A DNA stretch of 64,000 nt, taken from positions 30,022 to 94,021 of IMG/VR virus record IMGVR_UViG_3300030329_003334. The stretch is one strand, 5' to 3'. The notes beneath the pieces were generated by a model that saw only the letters and a program-made list of their open reading frames with translations, ran no database searches and was not told the DNA's origin. This stretch comes from a virus. Below, in pieces: positions 19,646 through 27,001 of the stretch. Position 1 is the first letter of the stretch. Each line of letters begins with the position of its first letter. Both the position numbers and the translations under genes were made by a program.

Positions 19646-19934
19646 AATTTGTAAAGTTTAGTGAAATTAATAATAAAATTATATATCCTGCTAGATCCCA
19701 TAATGAATCTGCTGTCTTACTTGTAATTCCTCCATTTTGTAATCTATGTAGTTTATCATCTATTCTACAACATAATCCAAATTGTTTAGGAGTCATTGCT
19801 TCCATATTCGATTTTGTTCCAAATATAGGATCTCCTTGAGTAGCAGAATCACCATAGTCTTGATTTTTAGCAGTAAGTAAATTAATTAATTGTTCACCTA
19901 CTTTTTTAATTTTCCATTGTGTGTGTTTTTCCAT
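19596..19934 (-). CDS. DUF1599-like (nucleotide modification-associated domain 1) protein
   Basis: 112 residues. The pattern NQDYGDSAT, FGLCCRIDDKLHRLQNGG, then ADSLWDLAGYIILLL matches DUF1599/Nmad1, a small MazG-like helical family found in phages and linked to nucleotide metabolism or base modification. The acidic residues in RIDDK and DLAGY are kept. It is the first gene after a structured gap and heads the helicase segment of the leftward unit. The exact substrate cannot be read from the sequence. Confidence 0.7.
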   Translation of the reverse strand: MEKHTQWKIKKVGEQLINLLTAKNQDYGDSATQGDPIFGTKSNMEAMTPKQFGLCCRIDDKLHRLQNGGITSKTADSLWDLAGYIILLLISLNFTNYDTTVKKASKPEEGKD

Positions 19935-19948
19935 AATTTTAATTTTAA

Positions 19949-20060
19949 AGGGCGAGGTCGGCCAAGTATTTATGGTGGCAGTCTCCCTATCATATAAACC
20001 ACATTTGACATTTTTAAAGCTAGCTCGTTAGACTCTAAAATACTCAACCTGTTTGGCCCT
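19949..20060 (-). ncRNA. Pseudoknotted intergenic RNA element
   Basis: Fills the 125-base gap between the SF2 helicase and DUF1599-like genes. Helices: AGGGC/GCCCT (19949-19953 with 20056-20060), AGGT/ACCT (19955-19958 with 20047-20050) and AGTATT/AATACT (19965-19970 with 20039-20044). The next pair, 19964 with 20045, is A-C on + but U-G on the - transcript. Inside, GTGG (19975-19978) pairs with CCAC (19999-20002) and AGTCT (19980-19984) with AGACT (20030-20034), crossing each other as an H-type pseudoknot. Confidence 0.6.
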
Positions 20061-21238
20061 TATGTTAATATTTCATTTAATGTTTCTATCCATTCACAGT
20101 TATAATCATTTTGAGTTCTCTTTCGTACCCATTTAACTTCCTGAGTACCACGTACATAGAGATTTATATACAAAGCTTGTTTACCTTCTATCATTCTTAA
20201 TACTCTACCTCTTCTTTGTATATTATCTAATGCTTTAGAACTACCTGCAGCACATATTCCAAGAGAACATTCTGGTACATTTAAACCAGCATTTAATGCT
20301 TTAACAGAACTTATTAATCTTACTTTAGTTCTTCCATCACCGAATTCTTTGAGAGCTCGTTTCTTGTCTTTAAGTTTCATTTTAGAATGAAAAGTTATAC
20401 ACTCTTCTCCTAAAATATCTTGTAGATTCTCCGCAAAGTTAATACTTTGACTAAAAACAAGACCCTTTCTGTTAGGAAATTTATTAACAATTTTCTTGAT
20501 TAATTCTACTTTATTTACAGCATTATAGCAAATATTTTTCCTTTTTTGCATTGCCATATAAAATATATTTGCCCATTTAGCTTCTTCTTTATCTTTAGAA
20601 TTCTTTAATTTTGTAGCATTCTCAAAAGCTACAAATCTACCTCCTAATTCATTAGTTGCTTTATTAAATAATGTATCAAATCTCTTATATTCTTTAACTT
20701 CTTCTTCGGTAAAACTTACTCCTAAATTATATACTTTATATGGTGATACTAATTCTAGATCTAATGCATCTAAAGTATCTGTTTTTTTAATTGTAGGCGC
20801 AAATCCTTTTAGATATTCTTTATATTCATCATTTTCTGGTTCTGTAGCTGTTAAACAATATATATTATCAAAACTATTATTTTCGTATAAGTTTCTATAT
20901 TCATAAGATAAAGTAGTATGTACTTCATCTACTATTAATATAGAACAGGTATAATTTTCCCATTTGTATACAGTTTGTATACATTGTATATCTATTCGAT
21001 CTTTATATTTAGATAATTTCCATTTTTTTAATTCATTTGGCCATTCATTATCTCTTAAATTTTCAGTAGGAACAACTATTAAAGCCTTATTATATATATC
21101 TTTAGATAAAATATGATCAATTGCCATTAATCCCATTTTAGTTTTACCTATACCTGTAGCTGCTATAGAAGTTCCTTTACAATTATTATTTATCCACGCA
21201 TCTATATGTTCTTTTTGTTCTTTATCTTTATTATTCAT
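20060..21238 (-). CDS. Superfamily 2 helicase (UvsW/DEAD-like)
   Basis: 392 residues. Motif I AATGIGKT at 26-33, motif II IVDEVHT (DEVH) at about 99-105, motif III LTATEP, then a second RecA domain with GLVFSQS and the motif VI-like NIQRRGRVLRM. The set is complete, so it should be an active ATP-dependent DNA or RNA translocase. Phage homologues of this type (UvsW) remodel branched intermediates and help replication restart. It overlaps the next upstream gene by 4 bases. The structured element follows immediately after its start region on the other side. Confidence 0.8.
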   Translation of the reverse strand: MNNKDKEQKEHIDAWINNNCKGTSIAATGIGKTKMGLMAIDHILSKDIYNKALIVVPTENLRDNEWPNELKKWKLSKYKDRIDIQCIQTVYKWENYTCSILIVDEVHTTLSYEYRNLYENNSFDNIYCLTATEPENDEYKEYLKGFAPTIKKTDTLDALDLELVSPYKVYNLGVSFTEEEVKEYKRFDTLFNKATNELGGRFVAFENATKLKNSKDKEEAKWANIFYMAMQKRKNICYNAVNKVELIKKIVNKFPNRKGLVFSQSINFAENLQDILGEECITFHSKMKLKDKKRALKEFGDGRTKVRLISSVKALNAGLNVPECSLGICAAGSSKALDNIQRRGRVLRMIEGKQALYINLYVRGTQEVKWVRKRTQNDYNCEWIETLNEILT

Positions 21239-21486
21239 ATTAAAATATTTATAATTTTTCTAAATCTTGCCATTACTTGTGTAAAAGTTTTGGAAGATTT
21301 ATTATAATACATTGGACTTAGAGGTACAAACTGATGCTTTTCCATTGTTTCATTTACTCCCTTTTGTAATCTTTTTTTATTAGGACCTTCAGCTAAAATA
21401 ACTTCTTCTATATCAGGCATAAACCTATCGTGAGGCCCTCTGTCATTACCAAAAAGCTGTTTTTTCTTTTTTGTTTGTTTTTTCAT
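21235..21486 (-). CDS. Unknown basic protein (83 aa)
   Basis: Very basic N terminus (KKQTKKKKQLFGNDRGP), then PDIEEVILAEGPNKKRLQ and an aromatic C terminus. No family recognised. It overlaps the SF2 helicase start by 4 bases, which suggests translational coupling and possibly a nucleic-acid-binding partner. Its start lies 18 bases after a kissing-hairpin element that ends in a U-rich stretch, so its expression may be controlled there. Confidence 0.5.
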   Translation of the reverse strand: MKKQTKKKKQLFGNDRGPHDRFMPDIEEVILAEGPNKKRLQKGVNETMEKHQFVPLSPMYYNKSSKTFTQVMARFRKIINILI

Positions 21487-21503
21487 GTTGTGTGTAATTT
21501 AAT

Positions 21504-21576
21504 AAAAGAGCGGGTAAGCGCTCTTTTGGTACTACGACTGATAAAACAAGTATTAGTTCTAGCTTACCCTAGAACT
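21504..21576 (-). ncRNA. Two hairpins with complementary six-base loops (kissing loops)
   Basis: Hairpin A: AAAAGAGCG/CGCTCTTTT (21504-21512 with 21519-21527), loop GGTAAG (21513-21518). Hairpin B: AGTTCTAG/CTAGAACT (21555-21562 with 21569-21576), loop CTTACC (21563-21568). Both stems are perfect (9 and 8 bp) and the two loops are exact reverse complements over all six bases. In the leftward transcript, hairpin B comes first and hairpin A ends in CUCUUUUAUU, like an intrinsic terminator, 18 bases before the start codon at 21486. Confidence 0.7.
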
Positions 21577-21584
21577 GTAAAAAG

Positions 21585-21661
21585 GAAAGAAAGAGAAATT
21601 GCATAACTGTATGTATATTACTAACGCAATATTTCATATACTATCTAGTTTTCTCTCTTTC
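21585..21661 (-). ncRNA. Pseudoknotted RNA element upstream of the kissing hairpins
   Basis: Closing helix GAAAGA + GAGAAA (21585-21590, 21593-21598) with TTTCTC + TCTTTC (21650-21661), broken by a 2-base bulge. Inside, TTGC (21599-21602) pairs with GCAA (21626-21629), and GTATAT (21613-21618) pairs with ATATAC (21636-21641), crossing to form an H-type pseudoknot. No open frame covers it. It is separated from hairpin B by 8 bases. Confidence 0.5.
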
Positions 21662-21671
21662 TAACCTATTA

Positions 21672-21707
21672 ATTAAAGGCAGAAATCATGACATAACGAC
21701 CTTTAAT
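21672..21707 (-). terminator. Hairpin at the 3' end of the 82-aa gene
   Basis: ATTAAAGG/CCTTTAAT (21672-21679 with 21700-21707), 8 bp perfect, with a 20-base loop containing TCATGA. It overlaps the stop codon of the leftward gene ending at 21703. There is no strong U-run, so it may stabilise a 3' end or mark processing rather than terminate. Confidence 0.4.
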
Positions 21708-21951
21708 CATTTTTATCTTCTTTAAATACTACAGTTTTAAATCTATCATCTTCTGGATTATTATCTGTATATTTATTTTTCCATTTATCTACCTCTGCAA
21801 AATATAGTTTTCTGAATTTATCTAATTCTTCTCGCGTATCTTTAATTTCTATTGATACTACAGAAAACGTTAACAACGATCCAAGTATTGCTCCTCCTGC
21901 TATTGATATAGCTATTACCAGTAAAGGTACAAATATATTTGTATATTCCAT
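21703..21951 (-). CDS. Small single-pass membrane protein (82 aa)
   Basis: Residues about 8-31 (FVPLLVIAISIAGGAILGSLLTF) form a transmembrane helix with a small-residue GG motif. A charged cytoplasmic-type tail follows, rich in Lys, Asp and Glu. Its ATG overlaps the upstream stop as TAATG, so it is translationally coupled to the 81-residue gene. Function unknown. Confidence 0.6.
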   Translation of the reverse strand: MEYTNIFVPLLVIAISIAGGAILGSLLTFSVVSIEIKDTREELDKFRKLYFAEVDKWKNKYTDNNPEDDRFKTVVFKEDKND

Positions 21952-22196
21952 TATTTCTTAAATTTAATATGTTTTATTTTTATTTTACTTATACAAGATT
22001 CAATTTTAATTATATCTATGTATCCATTTTTATCATAAGGAACATAGTCTAATCCTGTAATTTTATTAAACTTCTTCATATCATTATCTATTAGATTTAA
22101 TATATACTTTTGAAAATCTATCATTTTCTGAAGTTCTTCTCTGAATTGTTTTTTAGTTATTTTATTCTTTTTTAACTTTTTAATTGTTTCTTTCAT
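21951..22196 (-). CDS. Unknown lysine-rich protein (81 aa)
   Basis: Highly basic (KKLKKNKITKKQFREEL), helical N-terminal half and an Ile/Lys-rich end. Coupled to the membrane protein downstream through a 1-base stop-start overlap. No family recognised. It is the first gene after the structured element at 22219-22345. Confidence 0.5.
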   Translation of the reverse strand: MKETIKKLKKNKITKKQFREELQKMIDFQKYILNLIDNDMKKFNKITGLDYVPYDKNGYIDIIKIESCISKIKIKHIKFKK

Positions 22197-22218
22197 AATT
22201 TTAAATATTAAATAAAAA

Positions 22219-22345
22219 AGAAGAGAGTCCAGCTGACCTGAGTAACGTTGTTGTACCCTTCAGGAATAAACCACTATAGTGTTTCGTTTAATTTATTCTC
22301 TGGGGAATCTATTTCCAGTACTTCTGAGGTATGAAACTCTCTTCT
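22219..22345. ncRNA. Multibranched intergenic element with 10-bp closing helix
   Basis: AGAAGAGAGT (22219-22228) pairs perfectly with ACTCTCTTCT (22336-22345). Inside are CCTGA/TCAGG (22237-22241 with 22260-22264), AATAAA/TTTATA-type helix (22265-22270 with TTTATT 22292-22297) around CACTATAGTG, CTGG/CCAG (22300-22303 with 22315-22318) and a short hairpin at 22319-22331. It fills the gap after the polymerase gene. Minor wobble pairs in the last two helices would favour the + strand, so the functional strand is uncertain. Confidence 0.5.
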
Positions 22346-22356
22346 ATTTATATTAT

Positions 22357-24255
22357 TTATTTACACCATTTATCTGATATATTTTCATCTACAACCATAT
22401 CAACGTCTTTGCAGATAACTTTACCTGCTGCTAACATTAATTTTTCTTGCTGACTTACCCAATGATCTACATAATCTTCTCTTACTTCACAAGTTATTTC
22501 ATCATGTACTTGTGAAACTATTCTAACTTTATCATGTAAATTATTCATTATAATATAATCAGCAATCCAGGCTAATGCTTGTTTTATCATATCAGCTCCT
22601 GATCCTTGAATCGGTGTATTTTTAGATGCTCGTTCAATTTCGCCTAATCTTTGAAATTTATGAGAATTTGGCATAGTGTCTAAATCTTTATGATCTTCAA
22701 ACCATCTAATCCTTCTATAAGGCTTAAATGTTTTAATATATCCATATTTTTTCCCATAATTACCTAATGAATTAAGAAACTTTTTAATTTTAGGCAAAGA
22801 CTCAAAATATTTATCAATAAAATGTTTAGCATCTGTCTGTGGTATATCTAAAGTATCTGCTAATTTCATATATGACATGCCATAAGCTAAACCAAAATTA
22901 ATAGTTTTGGCTACATCTCTGTAAGATTTACCTCTTAAAAAATCAGGTTTATTTTTAACTTTATTTATATCTATATCAAATACTAAAGCAGCTACTTTAC
23001 CGTGAACATCTTCTCCTTTATTAAATGCAGTTAACCACATAGGGTCCTTCGATCCCTCAGCAATTAATCTTAACTCCTGGCCTGAATAATCCATAGTAAC
23101 TAATTTCCATCCTTCTTCAGCATGAAAACAGTTTCTATATTTATCATCAGCTGGTATATTTTGCATATTAGGATAACTCTGATATGAATATTTACCTTTT
23201 TGCCCAGAAGACACACGACCTGTATTTAATATTTGCCAAAATACAGTATGTATTTTTTGACTACTTTTATTTAAATATTTAATAAATTCTTTACCATATG
23301 TAGTTCTTAATTTAGCTTTCTTTCTATAATCTATTATAGTTTTAATAAGAATATGCTGCTTCTGCCTTTTAAATAATTCTAACATATTAGTGTTCTGTAA
23401 ACTAGGATCCAGGGTTTGTAATACTTTAGTTACCTGTGACGGGGACGACCATTTAATACCTACCTCCCTTCCTTTTTTACCAAACATATCTAATTGAATA
23501 CCAGGTAGTTTGAATTTTTCTAACTCTTTTGTAGATAGTACTATATTATCTAGTTCAGTCTCTAATTCTTGTGAAGTATCTTCGGCATTCTTTGCTAGCT
23601 CCAGCCACCTGTCTTTATCAAAACACATACCATTCCATTCTATTTCAGCAAATGCTCTTAAGGCCCCATTTTCTAAATCTAAAACGTTCTTCAGATCTAA
23701 ATTATTAATTGATTCCATTTGTTTCTCTCTTATAGGTATCAAATATTCTACATCTTTAGCACCATATATAATTTGATTTTCTGTAAATGGTTCACCTTTT
23801 TTTATTTTACTAAACTCTCCTCTAGTATCCTTTTCCATTTCTACTCCCATGTACCTAAGCAATACTTTATCTAATCCATATCCATATCCTCTTTTTCCAC
23901 AGTTTAAGACTACCTCTGCTAACATAGTATCATATATACCATTCAATCTAAATCCAAAACTACTTAAAATAAATTTATAATCAAATTTTAAATTATGGCC
24001 TAATTTGATCCATCTATCGTCTTCAAATAAAGGGCGTAATATACTTATATCAATATCTCTAGTATCTATAACGAACTGCACATTCTCATCTCCAATTTGA
24101 AGCATAATAACTTTATTTTTATGCCAGTCTACTCCATCAGTTTCAGTATCTATAGCTACAAAAGTTTTATAATTAAAATAATCTATTACATCATTTAATG
24201 TAGCTGTTTCTAAATTATTAAAAACTGTTTGTTTATTACTTATATATTTAATCAT
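22357..24255 (-). CDS. polA: Family A DNA polymerase with 3'-5' exonuclease
   Basis: 632 residues. The N-terminal proofreading domain has Exo I AIDTETDG (about 35-42) and a later YGAKDVEYL (Exo III type). The polymerase domain has motif A TMDYSGQELRLIAEG, motif B KTINFGLAYGMS (O helix) and motif C SQVHDEI, with all catalytic Asp, Lys and Tyr residues in place. There is no 5'-3' nuclease domain, as usual for phage replicases of this class. It overlaps the upstream gene by 8 bases. It is the replicative polymerase of the phage. Confidence 0.9.
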   Translation of the reverse strand: MIKYISNKQTVFNNLETATLNDVIDYFNYKTFVAIDTETDGVDWHKNKVIMLQIGDENVQFVIDTRDIDISILRPLFEDDRWIKLGHNLKFDYKFILSSFGFRLNGIYDTMLAEVVLNCGKRGYGYGLDKVLLRYMGVEMEKDTRGEFSKIKKGEPFTENQIIYGAKDVEYLIPIREKQMESINNLDLKNVLDLENGALRAFAEIEWNGMCFDKDRWLELAKNAEDTSQELETELDNIVLSTKELEKFKLPGIQLDMFGKKGREVGIKWSSPSQVTKVLQTLDPSLQNTNMLELFKRQKQHILIKTIIDYRKKAKLRTTYGKEFIKYLNKSSQKIHTVFWQILNTGRVSSGQKGKYSYQSYPNMQNIPADDKYRNCFHAEEGWKLVTMDYSGQELRLIAEGSKDPMWLTAFNKGEDVHGKVAALVFDIDINKVKNKPDFLRGKSYRDVAKTINFGLAYGMSYMKLADTLDIPQTDAKHFIDKYFESLPKIKKFLNSLGNYGKKYGYIKTFKPYRRIRWFEDHKDLDTMPNSHKFQRLGEIERASKNTPIQGSGADMIKQALAWIADYIIMNNLHDKVRIVSQVHDEITCEVREDYVDHWVSQQEKLMLAAGKVICKDVDMVVDENISDKWCK

Positions 24256-24808
24256 CTTTTAATTCTTCTTTACAATCATCACACATATTATAAGCTTTCT
24301 TTAAAAGCCCAACAAATCTACCACTCATGCTTTTAGCATCTTCACCTTCTATAATAAGGTCATCTCTAGGAATTAAACTAAGATTATTATTTTCTTCTTT
24401 TATTTCAAAACTCATTGCTGCCATATTTTCTCCTAAAAATTCAAACCATAAATTCAATAATTCTATTCTTTCTTCATGCTGAGAAGGCCTCATCTGCATT
24501 GCTTCTTCTTTAGTTAAATTTTCTGTTATTTCTCTAGGTAATGCCCAAGCTTCAGATGCAAAACAAATAATATTAGTTTCAGCTGTTCTGATCATATCTA
24601 ACATTATTTCTAATACTGCGTCCTTACCATTTTGACTTTCGAATCCTTCCATAGGTAATCCAAATTTCTTTCTATAACCATCTTTAGATAATAAAAATAA
24701 AGCTGGAGATAATCTTAAATTTTCATTTAAATATAAATTAGTAACAAACTTTAATGTAGCTAATTTAAAATCATTAATTTCTTCTTTAGTTGGTTTTTCA
24801 ATTGACAT
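24248..24808 (-). CDS. Unknown protein coupled to the DNA polymerase
   Basis: 186 residues, mostly helical, with two Cys near the C terminus (CDDCKEELKDD). No family recognised. SFEIKEENNNLSLIPRDDLI suggests a small beta segment after the helices. The last 8 bases overlap the polymerase start, implying coupled expression and possibly a polymerase accessory role, which is inference from position only. Confidence 0.55.
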   Translation of the reverse strand: MSIEKPTKEEINDFKLATLKFVTNLYLNENLRLSPALFLLSKDGYRKKFGLPMEGFESQNGKDAVLEIMLDMIRTAETNIICFASEAWALPREITENLTKEEAMQMRPSQHEERIELLNLWFEFLGENMAAMSFEIKEENNNLSLIPRDDLIIEGEDAKSMSGRFVGLLKKAYNMCDDCKEELKDD

Positions 24809-24844
24809 AATAATATAATTTATTGGTTAATACTTAAAAAAATA

Positions 24845-24946
24845 CCTCAACTCTAATAGGATCCATGATCTAGATAAAAACGGAAACTATAAAAATCTAG
24901 GTATAGTTCTTCAATGTATAAACTATACAATCCTATTAAAGTGAGG
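24845..24946 (-). ncRNA. Bistable pseudoknot/hairpin element upstream of the polymerase operon segment
   Basis: Closing helices CCTCA/TGAGG (24845-24849 with 24942-24946) and AATAGGAT/ATCCTATT (24855-24862 with 24930-24937). Inside, CTAGAT/ATCTAG (24870-24875 with 24895-24900) is crossed by AACTATA/TATAGTT (24885-24891 with 24902-24908), an H-type pseudoknot. The same GTATAGTT (24901-24908) can instead pair with a second copy, AACTATAC (24921-24928), as an 8-bp hairpin. Two identical partners competing for one strand suggests a switch. Confidence 0.55.
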
Positions 24947-24957
24947 GTGAAATATTT

Positions 24958-25251
24958 TTAATCTTCAGTCTCGTCAGGTGGCGTGTCTTCTGATTGTTGT
25001 TGTGCGGCTTCTATATATTTTATGGTTTGATTTACCATATCTTCTTCATGACCTTTAAATTCTTTGTAATAAGTTCCCATTAATTTACTTGGCCATATAT
25101 GTTTACCTTTAAGTTTTTGTTTTTCTATTGTTTTAATTAACTTACGTCTAGCTTTATACTCTTCATAAGTTTCTCCTTCTAATCTATATGATGCACTAGA
25201 AAATTTAAATTCTTTTTCTACAGATCTATCTTCTTTTTTATCTTTAGCCAT
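24958..25251 (-). CDS. Unknown charged protein (97 aa)
   Basis: The start at ATG 25251 is preferred over an upstream ATG at 25284 because it overlaps the previous stop as TAATG, a layout used elsewhere in this unit. Lysine- and glutamate-rich (AKDKKEDRSVEKEF, YEEYKARRKLIKTIEKQKLKG), with WPSKLMGTYYKEF in the middle and an acidic end. No family recognised. Confidence 0.55.
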   Translation of the reverse strand: MAKDKKEDRSVEKEFKFSSASYRLEGETYEEYKARRKLIKTIEKQKLKGKHIWPSKLMGTYYKEFKGHEEDMVNQTIKYIEAAQQQSEDTPPDETED

Positions 25252-25547
25252 TATTTTGTTTTTAAAACATCTAATAAATAACATTCAGAATCATTATGTA
25301 AATAATTATATATATCTATTATTTTATATTTACCTCTTTCATTAAATGTTATAGTATTACCTATAGATAGCACAGGGCCTCCTTCATACGCTATTTCTAT
25401 TATTTTTCCTTCTTCTTTATCATCATATTTTATGGATGAAGTTGGATCATCAGAATAAATAATTATTCCTCCTTCGTCTTCAGGTAAAAACTTAAATGTA
25501 CGTCTTTGTTTGTCTTTATTTAATATATTTATTACTCTTCTCTTCAT
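25251..25547 (-). CDS. Unknown small beta-rich protein (98 aa)
   Basis: Begins MKRRVINILNKDKQRRTF; the start at 25547 is chosen because a promoter-like element (25556-25586) covers the alternative upstream TTG and ATG codons. KFLPEDEGGIIIYSDDPTS and GNTITFNERGKYKIIDIYNYL suggest a small beta fold. Function unknown. It is probably translated from a very short leader. Confidence 0.5.
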   Translation of the reverse strand: MKRRVINILNKDKQRRTFKFLPEDEGGIIIYSDDPTSSIKYDDKEEGKIIEIAYEGGPVLSIGNTITFNERGKYKIIDIYNYLHNDSECYLLDVLKTK

Positions 25548-25555
25548 ATTAAATG

Positions 25556-25586
25556 CAAACATACAAAAAATAATATACATTAGCAA
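25556..25586 (-). promoter_or_regulatory. Bacteroidota-type promoter inside the leftward unit
   Basis: On the - strand, TTG (25584-25586) is followed after 20 bases by TATGTTTG (25556-25563), matching the TTTG / TAnnTTTG pattern at the -7 box. The predicted start of transcription would fall within a few bases of the ATG at 25547, giving a nearly leaderless mRNA. Confidence 0.45.
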
Positions 25587-25589
25587 CTA

Positions 25590-25823
25590 TTACATATTTT
25601 TTTTCAACATAATAGTGTGTATATCATGGCATCTTCTGTTAGTTTTAAATGGAGATTTCATTGTATTATAAGATTCAAATTTATATAAAGGTACACTTAA
25701 TTCTATTTCTCCACTATATTTAAAATAGTTATCAAAATTAATTACAGTACTTTTATATAATTCATTTAATCTTTGTTCTGTTTTTTGTTCTTCTATAAAA
25801 TTTTTTATTATATCTTCGTCCAT
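25590..25823 (-). CDS. Unknown protein (77 aa)
   Basis: Starts MDEDIIKNFIEEQKTEQRLNEL, then an aromatic strand-like middle (NFDNYFKYSGEIELSVPLYKF) and a basic end. It overlaps the upstream 61-residue gene by 16 bases. No family recognised. Confidence 0.5.
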   Translation of the reverse strand: MDEDIIKNFIEEQKTEQRLNELYKSTVINFDNYFKYSGEIELSVPLYKFESYNTMKSPFKTNRRCHDIHTIMLKKNM

Positions 25824-25993
25824 AAGTCTTCTTCTTTTAAATTATATTTTTTCATTAAGTTTATTAATTTTCTCTTTAATGTACTTTTTTTAGCACTTGG
25901 AACATCAAACGGACTATCCATTACAACTCTTTTCATTCTAGTTATTGTTTTAGATAGATTTTTACAAATTTCTATTGCAGATTCTTTTGACAT
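25808..25993 (-). CDS. Unknown small basic protein (61 aa)
   Basis: Mostly helical and basic (MSKESAIEICKNLSKTITRMKR, KKSTLKRKLINLMKKYNL). Overlaps the next gene by 16 bases. The size and charge allow a nucleic-acid-binding role, but nothing specific is visible. Confidence 0.5.
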   Translation of the reverse strand: MSKESAIEICKNLSKTITRMKRVVMDSPFDVPSAKKSTLKRKLINLMKKYNLKEEDLWTKI

Positions 25994-26020
25994 AATTATT
26001 TGGTTTTAGTTAATAAAAAA

Positions 26021-26070
26021 AGAACGGAGCTACAAATTGGCTAGTCGTAATACTTGTAATACTCCGTTCT
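26021..26070 (-). ncRNA. Intergenic hairpin element (9-bp stem plus inner helix)
   Basis: AGAACGGAG (26021-26029) pairs perfectly with CTCCGTTCT (26062-26070); inside, TACAA (26031-26035) pairs with TTGTA (26054-26058), leaving an 18-base loop. It fills the gap between the 159-residue and 61-residue leftward genes and no frame covers it. There is no U-tract on the - strand side, so a simple terminator is unlikely. Confidence 0.5.
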
Positions 26071-26098
26071 CTCTCCTCGTACAACACACAACAAGAAA

Positions 26099-26578
26099 TC
26101 ATTTAAAGACTTTATTAAATTTATCAGAACAATCTTCTAATTCATTATCTATAATATCTCTTATTCTCATTAATATAGAAATTAAAGAATTGTCTGTTAA
26201 ATCTTTTAAATTTATATTAAAATTAGATAGCTTAATCTTTTCATCTTTATATTTGTCTTTCTTATTAATATATTTATCTATTTGTTTAAGTTTATCTACA
26301 AAATCACTAGGATTATCTACATCAGCTAAAGATTTTAATAATCCATCAGCATTAGAAGAATATTCATCCTTATTATTATCAGGTAACTTAATTTCTACAT
26401 TAATAGATATTTTATTAATACTAGAATTCTTATCCATATTAATAATAGCTTCACATGCATTATTAATAGTTTCCTTATAGTTTCTAAATTTATCACAAAG
26501 TTCTACTATATTCTTTGTTTGATTAAACTTAGCTTTTACTATATCATAATTTTTAACTGTATCTTTTTTACTAGCCAT
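26099..26578 (-). CDS. Unknown helical protein (159 aa)
   Basis: Long helices with Lys/Asp/Asn-rich sequence; contains KINKISINVEIKLPDNNKDEY as a likely strand segment in the middle, and ends with LEDCSDKFNKVFK. No catalytic motif seen. The gene stands alone between two small structured gaps. A coiled-coil or scaffold-like role is possible. Confidence 0.5.
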   Translation of the reverse strand: MASKKDTVKNYDIVKAKFNQTKNIVELCDKFRNYKETINNACEAIINMDKNSSINKISINVEIKLPDNNKDEYSSNADGLLKSLADVDNPSDFVDKLKQIDKYINKKDKYKDEKIKLSNFNINLKDLTDNSLISILMRIRDIIDNELEDCSDKFNKVFK

Positions 26579-26605
26579 AATATTTATTTTTATACATTTA
26601 TAATA

Positions 26606-27001
26606 TTAGAAATCATTCTTTTTCTCACTTAAATGAGATTCAAAACCTTCTCTATCAACACCATATGCTTGATAGCTGTTTTCTTTTCCATATGCTCTTT
26701 CAAGTATATTTTCGAATAATGCTTTAGTTATTTCAGGTGGAGGTAAATGGTGTGCCATTTGTTCTGTCATTCTATGTACAGTATTTGCATTACCAAATGC
26801 CATGCCTAAAACTAATATATCATTAGCATTTTTTGGATTAACTTTTTTAATTATTTTTTCTATAAGTAAAGATTTACTAATATCTCCTTCTTTTGCACCT
26901 ATTTCATGCATAAATTTAGGTATATCCATAGGATCTAAATTAGTAGGAACAGCTTTTGAGAAATGTTTTTCTTCATGGTCAAAATTAAATTTTATTTCCA
27001 T
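26606..27001 (-). CDS. Unknown protein (131 aa)
   Basis: Begins with a strand-like MEIKFNFDHEEKHF and continues with helices: IGAKEGDISKSLLIEKIIKKV, ILVLGMAFGNANTVHRMTEQMAHHLPP. Two His residues in MAHHLPP and several acidic residues are notable, but no known metal site is complete. It overlaps the upstream gene by 17 bases. Not recognised. Confidence 0.5.
   Translation of the reverse strand: MEIKFNFDHEEKHFSKAVPTNLDPMDIPKFMHEIGAKEGDISKSLLIEKIIKKVNPKNANDILVLGMAFGNANTVHRMTEQMAHHLPPPEITKALFENILERAYGKENSYQAYGVDREGFESHLSEKKNDF

Noticed and set aside
19940-20060. tRNA or tmRNA in the structured gap
   Set aside because: No T-arm sequence, anticodon arm or CCA-adjacent acceptor pattern; the helices do not form a cloverleaf. 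No other gap showed a tRNA either.
21929-21936. CAAATATA (TATATTTG on the - strand) as a promoter
   Set aside because: It lies just inside the coding start of the 82-residue gene and there is no TTTG at the right distance; a chance match in AT-rich DNA.
22219-22345. Hammerhead ribozyme-like layout on the + strand (AGAAGAGAG-UC closing with GAAA-CUCUCUUCU)
   Set aside because: The CUGANGA core is missing (only CUGAGGU is near), no stem I can form after the UC, and the strand is opposite to the genes.
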